In this document: piece by piece, positions 33,715 through 45,379 of the stretch
Layout of the letters: every line of letters begins with the position of its first letter
Position numbering within the stretch: position 1 is the first letter of the stretch
Source of the DNA: Rhizomys pruinosus
Taxonomy: Eukaryota; Chordata; Mammalia; Rodentia; Spalacidae
Reading direction: 5' to 3'
NCBI GenBank assembly: GCA_009823505.1
Contig: VZQC01000610.1
Coordinates: forward strand, 2,493,331 to 2,557,330
DNA: 64,000 nt
The notes under the pieces: model-generated
Seen by the model: only the letters and a program-made list of their open reading frames with translations
Told to the model about the DNA's origin: nothing
Databases searched by the model: none
Program-made: the position numbers and the translations under genes

Positions 33715-34289
33715 TTGTTTGGGGGGAGGGTATTTTTTTGCAAGCATCTTTTCTGGCATTAAACACACAAATACACACACACACCTCTGTGTCAGATAGT
33801 CAGTTCACAACTCATTTCCTCCTATTGGAAATTTAGGTTGTTTCTAATTTTATTCCATTAAATGGAAAAAGAAGAGCATCTCACATTTGTCCAGGTATTT
33901 CACGAGGAATTATCTCTGGAAGTGAGTCAAAGTTTGTGAGTGTTTTGAGGCTTTGATACGTATCTTCAAATTACCTTCAGAAAGTCTACACCTACGTTTA
34001 GACTAGCCACTTCAGTGTGAGGATCCCTTCCATACTTCTAGAGTCAGAGTGTTATTATTAGCATTACTGACCAAATAGAAAGCAAAAGATATTTTTCCTT
34101 TATTATCAAGGCTGAATGTTTTAAATTTTCATCCAAGGAATGATTTACAAATTAGAGAATTCAACTGGCATAGGTACAATTCAATGCCTTTAGTTAAATG
34201 TACAGCATGTGACCAACATCACATTCCATTTTCAGAACATTTCTGTATCTCTAGAAAATTCCCCATCCCATTTATAGGTAACCTCTCTT

Positions 34290-34640
34290 CCCACTCAGTC
34301 TTTTTTTATGTTTAGGAATTCACATTTTCCTCCATTAATTTTATATTAATCTAAAATATCAATATGTACTCTCCACCCATATACAGTAATTACAGAGTCT
34401 GAAAATAAGTGGTGGGTGGATTCTAGAGCCCATTGAGAGATTTACATTATAACAACATACTTGCTTTCAGATAAACAGAAATATAACAATAATGTTCAGC
34501 TTGCCTTTCAACTGGGGATTTGGTGTTAGCATCCACAAATGTGGGAAACCATTCTCAGTTTGTCTTTCTGGGACTGTGTTACTTCGCTCAGCATAATGGC
34601 TTCGAGCTCCAGCCATCATTTTGCTGCTTCTAAGAAACAA
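34290..34640 (-). mobile_element. L1 3' end, antisense
   Basis: 3' UTR text 'ttaggaattcacattttcc' and 'gagcccattgagagat', then antisense ORF2 codons near 34560-34630 ('gacagtgttacttcgctcag'-like). It meets sense L1 head to head at 34640. Confidence 0.85.
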
Positions 34641-36171
34641 GCCTCATCATCAGTGATTGGAGCCACCTTATGTTAAAATGGCGGGAAAGAGTATTGCCAT
34701 CAAATGGAGCTAAGAAGCAAGCAGGCATGGTTGTTCTAATATGTGGCAAAGTAGACTTCAAGAAAAAAATAGAAGAGATAAAGGAGAACGTTTTATACTT
34801 ATTAAAGGGAAAAAACTCTACCAAGAAGGTATTATAATCTAAACATATATGAATCAGACACAGGACCAACCGATTTCATAAAAGAAACTTCTAGATCTAA
34901 AATCACAAATTAACTCCAACACTTCAATACCCCACTGTCACCAATAGAGAGGTCATCCAGACAAACACTAAATAGAGAAAGCCTGGAGAGAAGTGATAAT
35001 ATAAATCAAATGAATCTAACAGATGTTTACAGAACATTCCGCCCAAACACTAATGAATACACTTTCTTCTCTGTGGCCCATGGAACTTTCTCCAAAATCA
35101 ACCACATATTAGGACACAAAGCAAGTCTCAAAAAATTAAGGAAACTGAAATAATGTATTGTATTTGACAACAAAGGAATAAAGCTGGATATCAACAACAA
35201 TCAAAATGATGGAAAGTAAACAAACTCATGGAAACTAAAGAACACAATATTGAATGAAAACTAGGTTAAGGGCTAAATCATGAAGGGAAAGTTTAATTTT
35301 TAAGAATTTAATGAATATGAAACACAGCACACTAAAATGGACACAGTGAAGGCAGTGCTAAGAGGAGAGCTTAAAGCATAAGTGCCCACATCACAAAACT
35401 GGAGGGTCTCATACTAATAATTTAATAATGCCTTGGAAAACAAGAGCAAGCAATACTCAAAGAGAGTAGATGGTAAGAGGTCGTCAGAATGAGGACTGGA
35501 ATGAGTGAAGCAGAAACAACGACAAAACAATAGAAAGAATCAATGAAATGAAAAGTCGGTTCTTTGAAAAGAGTAACAAGATTGACAAACCTGTAGCCAA
35601 ATTAACCAAAAGAAAGAGAGGGAGGACCTAAAGTAAGAAAATAAGAGATTAAAAGGGAAATATTACAAAAGATATTGAGAAAATTCAGAGAATCATAAAA
35701 CCATACTTTGGAAGACTATAGTTCAGTAAACTGGGAAATCTAAAAAAAAATGGATGACCTTCTAGATATGTATGACCTACCAAAATTAAATCAAGATAAA
35801 GTAAATAATTTAAATAGACACATAACAGTCAATGACATAAAAACAGTAATTGAAATTCTTTCCACTAAAAAATGTCCAGGATCAGATGAATACAGCACAA
35901 AATTCTACCAGTCTTTCAAAGAAGAACAAAAAAATACAAAAGGAAAGAATACTTCAAAATTCTTTTTATGAAGCCAGTATTTCCCTGATATCAAAACCAG
36001 ACAGAGATCTAATAAAATTAGAGACCAATCTTTCTGATGAATACCAATGCAAAAGTCCTCAATAAAATGCTTGCAAACCAAATGGAAGTGCACATAAAAA
36101 GATTATCCACCATAATCAAGTCAGATTCACCCAGAGATGCAGGGATGGTTCAATATACATAAAAAAAATGT

Positions 36172-36330
36172 AAGATGGGTATGGAGGTGTATGCCTTTAG
36201 TCCCAGTTCTTGGGAGGCAGAGGCAGAGGCAGAGAGATCTCTGTGAGATCAAGGCCAACTTGGGTTACAACAAGTTCCAGGCCAGCTTGGGCTACAGGGA
36301 GACCCTATCTCAAAAAATAAAAATAAATAA
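36172..36330 (+). repeat. B1 SINE inside L1 RT region
   Basis: 'gatgggtatggaggtgtatg', 'cttgggaggcagaggcagag' and 'gaccctatctcaaaaaat'. It splits the L1 frame between 'MQGWFNI' and 'IYCKNRLKGRDHMI'. Confidence 0.93.
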
Positions 36331-36828
36331 TAATTCAATCTACTGCAAAAACAGACTGAAAGGCAGAGACCACATGATCATCTCAGATGCAGAAAAAGCC
36401 TTTGACAAAATCCAACATCCTTAGATAATAAAAAGTCCTAGAGAGTCCAGCGACACATGGGTCACATTCCTACATAATAAAGGCAATATACAACAAGCCC
36501 ACAGCCAACATCATACTAAATGGAGAAAAAATTCAAAGCATTTCCACTAAAATCAGGAATGAGACAAGGATGTCTACTCTCTGCATTCCTGTTCAACATG
36601 GTGCTTGAAGTCTTAGGGCAATGAGACAACAGAGATAAAGGGCAGGCAAATTGGAAAGGAAGAAGTCAAAGCATCCTATTTGCTGATGATATTCTTACAT
36701 ACAAGGCTCTAAAGACTTCATCAGAAAACTGTTAGATCTGAGGGACACACCTAGCAAAATAGCACAATACAAAATAACACACAAAAATCAGTAGCTTTCC
36801 TATCACCAATTAAAAAAAAATACTGAAG

Positions 36829-37003
36829 TCTGGGCGTGGTGGCGCACGCCTTTAATCCTAGCACTTGGGAGGCAGAGGCAGGTGGATCTTTGTGAGTTCA
36901 AGGCCAGCCTGGTCTACATAGTGAATTCCAGGACAGCTGGGGCTAAAGGGAGACCCTGTCTCAAAAAGACCAAAAAAATAAAAATAAAATAAATTTTAAA
37001 AAA
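36829..37003 (+). repeat. B1 SINE inside L1 RT region
   Basis: 'tctgggcgtggtggcgcacg' head, near-consensus body, and a long A-rich tail. The flanks 'tactgaag' (36821) and 'tactgaaag' (37005) suggest a target-site duplication. Confidence 0.95.
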
Positions 37004-37640
37004 GTACTGAAAGATACCAGGGAAATGATCCTAGTCATGACAGGCTAGAACAAAATCTTGGGACAATTCTAACCAAAGAAATGAAAGACTTGTATAATAA
37101 TAATTTTAACCCACTGAAGATACCAGAATAAAGAAAGATCCCCCTACTCATGGATCAGTATGATTAATATTGTGAAAATGGCCATCCTACCAAAGCAATC
37201 TACAGATTCAGTGGACTCCTCCATAAAATTCTAACACGAATCTTCACAGAAATTGAAAAATAATCTCAAATTTCATGTAGAAAGGCCCTGAATCCGATAA
37301 AGGGAAAAGTAGGGAATACACTTGAACTTGTAGGCACAGAAAAGGACTTTCTGAACAGGACAGTGCAGGAATTGAGGACAATAACTAATAAATGGGATCT
37401 CATGAAACTAAAAAGCTTCTGTAAACCAAAGGACATCATCATTTGAGTGAAAGGACCTACAGAAAGGGAAAAATCTTTACCAGCTATGTATCTGACAGAG
37501 GGTGAGAATCTAGAATATACAGAGACTCCAGAACTAAGTGCCCAAAACCCAAACAATCCTATTCAAAATTGGACAAGGAATTAAACAGGCAGTTCTCAAA
37601 AGATGAAACAAAAATGGGTGAGAAATATTTTTTTTGTATG

Positions 37641-38045
37641 AGGAATATTTTTATTTTTATTTTATTTATTTTTTTATTTCATACATCATTTTTCAATTCA
37701 GTTCAGGCATATTCCCCTTTCCCTTCCCCCACCCCACCCCACCCCAGATCATGCATTCTGTCTTAACCGTCCTGCATCTTTCTCTCAGTCTTTTTTTATG
37801 TTTAGGAATTCACATTTTCCTCCATTAATTTTATATTACTCTAAAATATGGATACATACTCTTCACCCATATTTACATAATTACAGAGTCTGAGAATAAT
37901 TTGGATTCTAGAGCCCATTGAGAGATTCACATTATAACAACATAGGCGCTTTCAGATTAACAGAAATATAACAGTATTGTCATTCAGCTTGCCTTTCATC
38001 TGGGGGATTTGGTGTTAGCATCCACAAATGAGGGAAACCATTCTC
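37641..38045 (-). mobile_element. L1 3' UTR, antisense
   Basis: AT tail, 'caattcagttcaggcatatt', a C-rich tract at 37718-37746, 'gagcccattgagagattcac' and 'tggtgttagcatccacaaat'. At 38045 it should continue into antisense ORF2. Instead it switches to sense ORF2 text. Confidence 0.9.
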
Positions 38046-38582
38046 TGTAGACATCTTAAAAAAGTGTTCAACTAATCATTATAATTAGGGAATTGAATTA
38101 CAACATCACTCTCAGATTATCATCTACGCATCAAAAAACTAAGGCTAAATCAAAAACAAAAGACAACAGATGCTTGAGAGGTTGTGGGGAAAGGGAGAAC
38201 ACTCATCACTGCTGGTGGGAAGTAAACTGTGGGACAACCACTATGAGAAAGCAGGTGGAGAACCCTTAAAAGACTCAAAGGAGCCTACCACCCCCTGACC
38301 AAGTCCATACCACTCGCTGGGTATTGATACCAAAAGTCCGTCAGCCTACTCCCAAAGTTATATGCACATCCATGGTTTATTGCAGCTCTCTTCACAATAA
38401 TGACAGCTGGAAGCAACCCAAAATGCCCCTCAACAGACGAGTGGCAAAAAATGTGGTATTGATCTAAACAATGGAATACTACGATTCGGTGGTAAGAAAG
38501 ATCAATGTCATGAACTTTACAGTAAATGGATGGAACTCGAGCCATAATGCTAAGTGGAAGTAAAATAGTCCCTGAAAGATGA
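38046..38582 (+). mobile_element. L1 ORF2 C-terminus, sense; direct copy of 48655-49190
   Basis: Same orientation and text as 48655-49190 ('aaagtgttcaac', 'caacatcactctcagat', 'aacaatggaatactac') but with scattered small indels in both. It ends at the N. This is the only part of the 33-62 kb duplication in direct orientation. Confidence 0.88.
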
Positions 38583-38583
38583 N
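38583..38583. other. Single undetermined base (N): assembly join
   Basis: The only N in the window. It sits exactly between the L1 fragment and the start of inverted block B. Confidence 0.98.
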
Positions 38584-38589
38584 TTTATT

Positions 38590-40075
38590 TGGCTGAGAAA
38601 ACAAACCCAGTGATACTCCATCTGCAGCAATGTGAGCCAGTGGGGAACATCTCAGATTCAGTCTTTAACAGTTATCTATGAGGCTTATTCTAAACAAAAA
38701 TCATTGTTTTATCCATGACTTGAATTTCCATTTTGCTTTAAGAGGCTACCATGATTATGAAGATCCACACTGTTTCCTCCCTCCCCAACACACTCATACA
38801 CTAAGCAGACTCCAGCCTGGAAAGGTGACCTCCCCAAAGGGCACTGGGCTCCACATGGGCTCAGTGCAGAGGACCGACATTCTTAGCCAAGTCTTCCAGG
38901 CCCCACCCTGCCATTGCTTGCTTCCCTCCACTGGCTTTCTTCCTTGTATGAGCAGCATCTGTGGCCCATTGAAGACTTGCTCACCTTCAGAAGAGCAACC
39001 CTCCCTCCAGTTGGGTGATGGACTTCTTCACTTTTGTCAGACTGTGACAAACTAGGCTGTACCCAAAACTACTAACAAACACAGACTCCTGACTAGTCCC
39101 AAGTCAGGCATCCTAGGCTCATTCAGCCAATGGTATGGGATCACCATGGTGGGATAATGCCATCACCCTCTGCACCCCCCCCCAGCCATCAGGGTGGCAG
39201 ATAGCTACCAGAAGAAATGCAGGTTGTCAATATGAAGGGTAGCCATGGCCTGGAAAACCCCCCACGGAAAAATCCAGAGAGAGTATGATTGCACAAAGCC
39301 TTGGGTGAAGAAAGTCAATTGCTTTTCCATTTTATGCCCTCTAATAAAATCTTTAAAAATCTAAAAATTCAAGAATAAAAAAAAAACTTCTGCGGAAAAG
39401 ATGCCTTAAAAATCAAGACAGTGCAAACAGGAGACAGAGGAACCGCCCACTGCTCCTCATTAGTAAAGGATGCATGTGCAGCAGGAACAAATTATTCCCA
39501 TCTTCAAATCTCATGCTGTGACCACAGGTGAGGCAGACATGTCTGTCCAGCAAAGCCGTCTGTTGATAGCTAAATTAAAGTCAGCCCAGTGATATTAAAA
39601 GTTGAAGATTGAAATTCAGCCAAGAGTTAAAGCTTTGAAACATAGTTATTTGTAACCTGTGACCTTCCCATACGAAAGGATTTAACAAACATATAATTTG
39701 AGCATCTTAAGCCCAAGTCGTAATGATTTCTAATTGTGTCTTCCTGAATGATCAGCACATATTTCAGAGTCAGTTTCATTTTTCTTTGGCTCACCAGCAT
39801 GGATGCTCCAGTTTGTTAATTCATCTGATGCTGGATGTTTCTCATCAGCCTGTTTTTATTCTTCCGCCCTTTGGACGTGTCTGGAGCTTGGTTGTTAATC
39901 ACCACCCCTACACTAGTGAATGCACACCCAGTATTTAATAGAATGACATGGGCTGACAGAAAAGATAAAAAGGGAAGGCTTAGTCAATGATTCAGTTACC
40001 CAAGTGCTACATGAGCATACGGACTGACTTCGGACTAAGAAACCCCCACATAAAAGTCCATGTGCATCTACTGAA
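38590..40075. other. Unique-looking region in block B
   Basis: No SINE or L1 recognised. The 125-codon frame at 38678-39055 has no recognised domain. 39400-39950 is AT-rich, with TAAT and CAGGTG-type motifs. The inverted partner is 60540-62030. Confidence 0.4.
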
Positions 40076-40262
40076 CCCTAGCTAGGAAGGCAGAGGAAGG
40101 TGGCTCCTAGGAAGCTGACTGGCCAGCACACCTCATCCCATGTAGACTCTGTTGAGCTCCAGGTTCATGAAAACCCTATCTGGGAAAAAGAGTATAGTGA
40201 GAGAGAATTCATGGCAGGACACTAATCTGGTGGTCAACCTCTGCCTGCGTGCATGCACACAC

Positions 40263-40300
<38 letters not shown>

Positions 40301-40315
40301 CTCGTACACATAAGA
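40076..40315 (+). repeat. B4-like SINE with (CA)n end
   Basis: 'ctagctaggaaggcagagga' and 'atgaaaaccctatctgg', then a CA tract at 40261-40297. Mirrored at 60360-60600. Confidence 0.5.
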
Positions 40316-40329
40316 AGCATAATAATTTT

Positions 40330-40470
40330 AGCTGGACATGGTGGCACATGCCTTACCTAGCACTCGGGAGGCAGATCAGGCGGTAGCTTTGTGAGTTCAA
40401 GGCCAGCCTGCTACAGAGTGGCGTCCAGGCAGCTTGGGCTACAGGGACCCTGTCTCAAAAGGACCCAAAA
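40330..40470 (+). repeat. B1 SINE, error-laden copy
   Basis: 'gctggacatggtggcacatg' and 'gagttcaaggccagcctg' are clear, but bases are missing relative to the clean partner at 60186-60332 (for example around 'ttacctagcactc' and 'gctacagggaccctg'). Confidence 0.9.
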
Positions 40471-40854
40471 TATGGTAATAATAATTGTTAAATAAAAAAT
40501 CAAGGAGTGATGGTGCAGACCTCTCACTGCAGTTTCTCAGGAATCTGAGGTAGAAAGAATAAGACTTCCAGGCTTGCCTGGGCTACAGAGTGAGTAATGT
40601 GGGAATCTTAGTGAGACCAGGTTTCAAAAGAAGTTTAAACGGGGTGTGCATGTGACTCAGTGACAGATTGGGCCATGTGAGAATCCCTGAGTTCCATCCT
40701 AAAGCTGCCAAAAACAAGGAAAAAGAAAAAGGAAAGGCTGACTTGTTTCTGAGGTGGAAGTAAGTGAAAACATGATGCTTTGAAGCATAAACCTGAGTAA
40801 GCGGATGGCCTCTGTGGCTCTATCTTCCTAGAAAAAACATCCATCCTGTGCAGA

Positions 40855-41060
40855 CAGTGAGAGGGCCGACTGGGTAAAAGCACTTGCACCTAAGTCCAAC
40901 GACCTGAATTTGATCCCCGAGACCCACATGGTAGAAAGAACCAACTTCTTTAAGTTGTTACACACACACACACACACACACACACAACACACACACCACA
41001 CCATGGCAAGCTGTAACCATCCTCAGCACACAAAAATAAATAAATGATAAATAAAATATA
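40855..41060 (+). repeat. B4/RSINE-type SINE with CA tract
   Basis: 'gactgggtaaaagcacttgc', 'gacccacatggtagaaagaa', a CA tract at 40962-40998 and an A-rich tail. Mirrored at 59590-59790. Confidence 0.75.
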
Positions 41061-41085
41061 ATTTTTAAAAAATGTTTCAAAGAAA

Positions 41086-41290
41086 GGGGCCCTGGAGATA
41101 TGGCTCAGTGGTTAGCAGCACAGACTGCTCTTGCAGAATACCAGTTGGAAGTTGCCCAGCTCAGGCAGCTCACAAACCAACCTGTAAACGTCAGGGGGAT
41201 TTGATCTGGCGCATACTGGGCTTCACACACAAAATACACACACACAGACACACATATACACACACACACAGAATAAATAATAAAACATAA
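41086..41290 (+). repeat. B2 SINE
   Basis: 'cctggagatatggctcagtg', 'gcacagactgctcttgcaga', 'gttgcccagctcaggcagctc' without its full middle, CA-rich end and 'aataaataataaa' tail. Mirrored at 59385-59577. Confidence 0.85.
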
Positions 41291-42220
41291 AATCTAAATA
41301 AAGGGCATTCCTTTCTCAAAGAAATTCCATTTGCAGTAATGAAGTTGAGGACAACACACAGCTAAACTACTAAGAAAAGATTTGGAGCTACCAAACAAAC
41401 AAGAGGGTCTTAATGAGGGCAAAGATTGTTACTATGTTTATATCAGGACCACTTTTCAGTTGGAAAAACTGAGGTTTACAGAGAGGATATAAGTAACTGA
41501 ACACCACATGACTAGAGAGGGCCCATCAACTCCAATACTGGTGCTTCTCAGTCATCAGGACTGAGGTGTGACCTGAAGAACCAGCCCAGCCTTAACACAG
41601 GTGTGACAGCATGTCCCTGTGCCTCAGGAGGAGCAGGATTCAGAAGTCTACCCCTAGTAATGGCTGATGGTAAGGTCTACCTCACACGGGCCTCCTTGAT
41701 ATGTTGACCTTCAAAACAAGATGACAAACTGAGGTCCCAGCTTGCCTTGGTAGTAGTACGATGTCCAGAGCTTCCAGAATGACGGGAGGAAAAACACAAG
41801 ACTCACAGGAAGGAGAACCTGTGTTTCTGTCATCTCTGATCATAGCAAGGGTGACAGATTTCTGTCTTCATGATGCCTCTTCCTGTCTATGAAGCAGTGC
41901 CACTCTGACCCTATCCGTTTAATAGAATTCTTGACATTTTCTGCTTAGAAAGTAAATTCGTGTGCTGATATGTTTTGAAATCAGCCTGTCGCATTTTCCA
42001 CTATTAGGTTTCCAGTTCTCTTCACCACACCTCCAGCAGGGATCATGTGGTCTTTTATTCTTCTCTTGGGACAGAAAATGATATGCTACCTCTTAGGCCA
42101 GCTGCCCAGCACCACCACTTCCCTAACAGACTAGATAAAGCAGAGGACCATGAAGGCCATGCTGTGAAGCAGAAAGAGAGGAAAGACAATGGCAGCATAC
42201 AGGTTGCTGATACAGGAAAA
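41291..42220. other. Unique-looking DNA in block B
   Basis: No recognised repeat or gene. Mirrored at 58480-59380. Confidence 0.4.
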
Positions 42221-42224
42221 GATT

Positions 42225-42335
42225 AGACAGATGATAGATAGATAGAATAGATTAGAATAGAATAGATAGATAGGATAGATAGTAGGATAGATAGATAGAG
42301 AGATGATAGATAAGATAGAGGATAGATGGATAGAT

Positions 42336-42373
<38 letters not shown>

Positions 42374-42765
42374 AATAGACTGATTGATGATAGATAGATG
42401 AATAGAAGTAGTGACAAGATAGATAGTATGAATAGATATAGAAGATCAGATAGATAATAGATAATGGATAGATTGATTGTTGTGATTTGATGGATGATGG
42501 GTGATAGATGGATAGATAGATAGAAAATAGATAAAATATTGACAGCATATGTGATCAGCCCACTTATAAATAGATGATAGATAATATATGGATAGATGAT
42601 AGATTAGTTGTCACTAGATGTAGATAGAGTAGGTAGAAATAGATTATTGATTGGTAGAATGGATAGATGGAATATGCTAGATAATAGATGATTGATTGAT
42701 AGATTGTATATGTGTAATCAATGATAGATTAATAAATAGGATGGATGGATAGATGCTAGATTTAC
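42225..42765. repeat. (GATA)n tetranucleotide tract, irregular
   Basis: GATA/TAGA units with many interruptions. The mirrored (TATC)n at 57940-58470 is more regular, with over ten perfect units in places, suggesting sequencing error in this copy. Confidence 0.95.
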
Positions 42766-43590
42766 AATGTTCAGTACCTGGTAGATGGCTGTCCCTTTCA
42801 AGCTGCCCTTTGTATCCTCTTTCCTATGCCCTCGTATCCTGCACAAATACATAGCTTGTTGATTTCACCCCCCATCTACATTTCAAACCCTCTTTCTTTC
42901 CCTGTGTCCACACTCTTGCTCCAAGCTGTCCTCAGCAGCAATCTGTGTCACATAGCTTCCCACCATCATCTGTCTCCTCACCCTGTTCTCTAAACTGAAG
43001 ATGCTGAACTTTTAGAAACTGACCCTACATGTCAATATCTTCTATTTAAACCTTATGGTCTCTGCTTGTGGCTCTTCAAGAGATACTAGAGCACTTAACA
43101 GGGCATGTAAGGCCAGCTGTGTCTGTGTGCCCTAATCCAGCCTCCTCTTGGATCATCTGTCAAGCCTTCCTAAGGAGGCAGCTGGATAGCAGATATTCCA
43201 GCTGAGATGGGTTAGGAAAGCCACAGCACAGCACAGTGCCACACGAAGGGTCCCTCCAGGGTCTAAACATCCCTGCACTGTTATTTTCTAGCTGCTTGTT
43301 CCCAGTGTCTTTGGGCTGCTGAGCACTCTCAGGAGTGATGGCTTCTTTACAGCATTCAGTCATGAGCCCATCTTAATTTGGCTCCAAACTTTATTTGTAG
43401 ACCCATAACTGAATATAGTGTTGTGGGTGGGGGTTGACGAAGAACAGTGCTGATCTTGGCCAGAATGTCTCCTTTGGGGGCTTATATTTTTCATGATGGC
43501 AGCCAGCCTGTGAACAATCCTCCTGAGGGACCCCTGTTGCATTGGTGGCCAGTCATGATCTAGTATAAATTTCTCTTTTCCAAAATAAAA
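42766..43590. other. Unique-looking DNA in block B
   Basis: Frames at 43160-43363 and 43360-43542 (minus) have no recognised domain. They recur identically at 57.2-57.5 kb because of the duplication. Confidence 0.4.
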
Positions 43591-44400
43591 AAAAATGTTT
43601 TTTTTTATTTTTATTCTTTGACAAATTCTTATGTATAAACAATGTATTTTGATTATATCTATCCACCATTATCTCCCTCCAGCTCCCCTTAGTGCTCCCT
43701 CTCCATCTGCCTCCCAATCTCATGTCCTCCAGTTTGTTTGACTGTTTATTATTAATAATCTCTAGTCCAAATAGTGCTGCCCATGTATGCTCAGGTGCAT
43801 GGGCCAGCACTGCAGTACATTCAATTAACAACAGCCATGTCTCCAAATCAGAGTGACTCTTCTTCCTTCAACAGCCAACAACTGCCAATAGCTCTTCCAC
43901 CAAGTGTGGGGCTTCAGGGATCCTTTCCCCATTCATGTTAGAATTTTGACCGACTTGATCTTGTGCAGCTCTTGTGCATAAAGTCACAGCTGCTGTGAGT
44001 TTTAGACATATACAGCTATGCCACACCGCAATTCAGCATTTCACAGCTTTCCTCCTCATCCATCAACTCTTATATTCTGTGTCCTTTTCCTTAATATTCT
44101 CTGACTCCTGGATGTCATGAGGTTGATACAGATGCTTCCTCCACAGCTAATATACTCTCCATCACCATTTTGGTCTAGTGAAATCCTGGAGGATTCTGAA
44201 TCTGTAACTACATCTGTTGATAGGTCTTGAGATGAGCATGTGATCAACATTGGTTCATTGATTAAGATTCTGAGCAGAGCAGGGCCCAGCATCTTCTGGG
44301 AACAATACACAATGCTCTGGGACAGCACACACTTGGAATTCTTTTCCTCATCCATGAGCAGCTTTTCCTTTAACCTTTCCTTCCTTCTTGCTATCAGCTA
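43591..44400 (-). mobile_element. L1 3' UTR-like sequence, antisense
   Basis: T-rich tail, 'atgtattttgattatatcta', 'ccatctgcctcccaatctc' and 'caacagccaacaactgcca' look like antisense L1 3' UTR. The 99-codon minus-strand frame (44056-44355) inside has no known domain. Mirrored at 56300-57110. Confidence 0.65.
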
Positions 44401-45170
44401 GTCCTGTGAACAGTGCACTGCTCTGGGAAGCAGACTTGGGAGTTCTTTTCTGCCAACTTTCAGTTCTTTGGCTAGCTCGTGCTTTTCTATTACTTTAAAT
44501 ATCATCTATTTGTTGATAATCCCAACATGTACATCTCCATCCTGGAATTCTTCCCAGACCTCCAGGCTCAGTCATTCTCCATGGCTGCCGAGTAGGCGAT
44601 TCAAACCAACTCGTCTTAAACCAAAAATCACGATCTTCACATTCCAAACACATTCCTTCCTATAACTTTCCAACCCAGCCAGACACCATTCCATCATTCC
44701 AGTTGTCTGGACCCCAAACTATAGCATCTGCGAGTTCAGACCTCGAGTCCTCTCTCTCAGCTGTTCCATAAGGTTTTCCCTTTACTGTATGCCCCATCCA
44801 AGTTCACGTCCTGGCTCGAGCCATCCTCTGACACTCCACGAGCCTGGGTTGCTTCTCTGCTTATTGTTGCTTCCCTTGACCTAGAATACACATTCATGGA
44901 GGCAGAGCTTTTATGTTGTTTACAAAAACAAAATCCCTTTTTTTTAATTCTAAAATACTTTTAAAATAGGAATCTGTTTTATTTATCTTGGACCATTTCG
45001 TACACGAAATAGTCGTGTCTTTCATATTCACCTCAAATTCTCCCTACTCCCCCTTAAAAACCTGATCATCCCCCACTGGATGGTGGAGATGTGGGGGTTG
45101 GGCACAACAGTCTGTAGGTTCGTTTTGCACGAAGGATGCTTATACTCAGGATTATCCATTAAAGCGAAAA
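44401..45170. other. Unique-looking or old-repeat DNA in block B
   Basis: No family assigned. Mirrored at 55545-56300. Confidence 0.35.
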
Positions 45171-45174
45171 ATGA

Positions 45175-45345
45175 AAAAAAAAAAAAACTGAAAGATGCAG
45201 GACGATTATGGCAGATACATGATCTGGGATGGGCGTAGGGTGGGGGGAAGTGAAAGGGAAAGATGCCTGATCTGAATTGGAAAAATCTGATGTATGGAAA
45301 TGCACAACCATCAATAAAAATTAAATTAAAAAAAAAAACAGAAAC
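45175..45345 (+). mobile_element. L1 3' UTR end with poly-A
   Basis: 'actgaaagatgcaggacg', a G-rich tract at 45236-45262, 'gatctgaattggaaaaatct' and an A-tail near 45326-45340. Mirrored at 55372-55545. Confidence 0.88.
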
Positions 45346-45379
45346 CCAGTGGACTTCCCTCTCACCTGTCATATCCTCT

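Larger units (their letters stand above)
34641..37640 (+). pseudogene. L1 ORF2 endonuclease-reverse transcriptase, inactive
   Basis: In sense order: endonuclease C-terminal text ('YTFFSVAHGTFSKINHILG', near 35058-35115), a linker, 'KKCPGSDEYSTKFYQSFKEE' (35869-35930), 'MIISDAEKAFDKIQHP' near 36376-36423, and the reverse-transcriptase catalytic FADD at 36679-36690. Many stops and frameshifts and two B1 insertions (36172, 36829) kill it. The endonuclease N-terminus and the Cys-rich C-terminus are missing from this segment. Confidence 0.9.
33386..38045. repeat. Block A of the large inverted repeat
   Basis: Inverted match to 53985-49200 across B1, L1 and unique sequence. For example, the B1 at 33572 pairs with 53641, and the L1 frames at 34630 and 52448 encode the same peptide. 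Block A is the cleaner copy. Its partner carries frequent 1-3 base indels. Confidence 0.93.

Noticed and set aside
34641..37640. Active L1 reverse transcriptase
   Set aside because: The FADD motif is present, but there are many stops and frameshifts, two B1 insertions, and missing ends.
38678..39055. 125-codon frame repeated at 61572-61949
   Set aside because: Same duplication effect. No recognised domain, no splice or promoter context.
44056..44355. 99-codon frame conserved at 56346-56645
   Set aside because: Perfect conservation comes from the block B/B' duplication, not selection. It lies in L1 3' UTR-like sequence with no domain.
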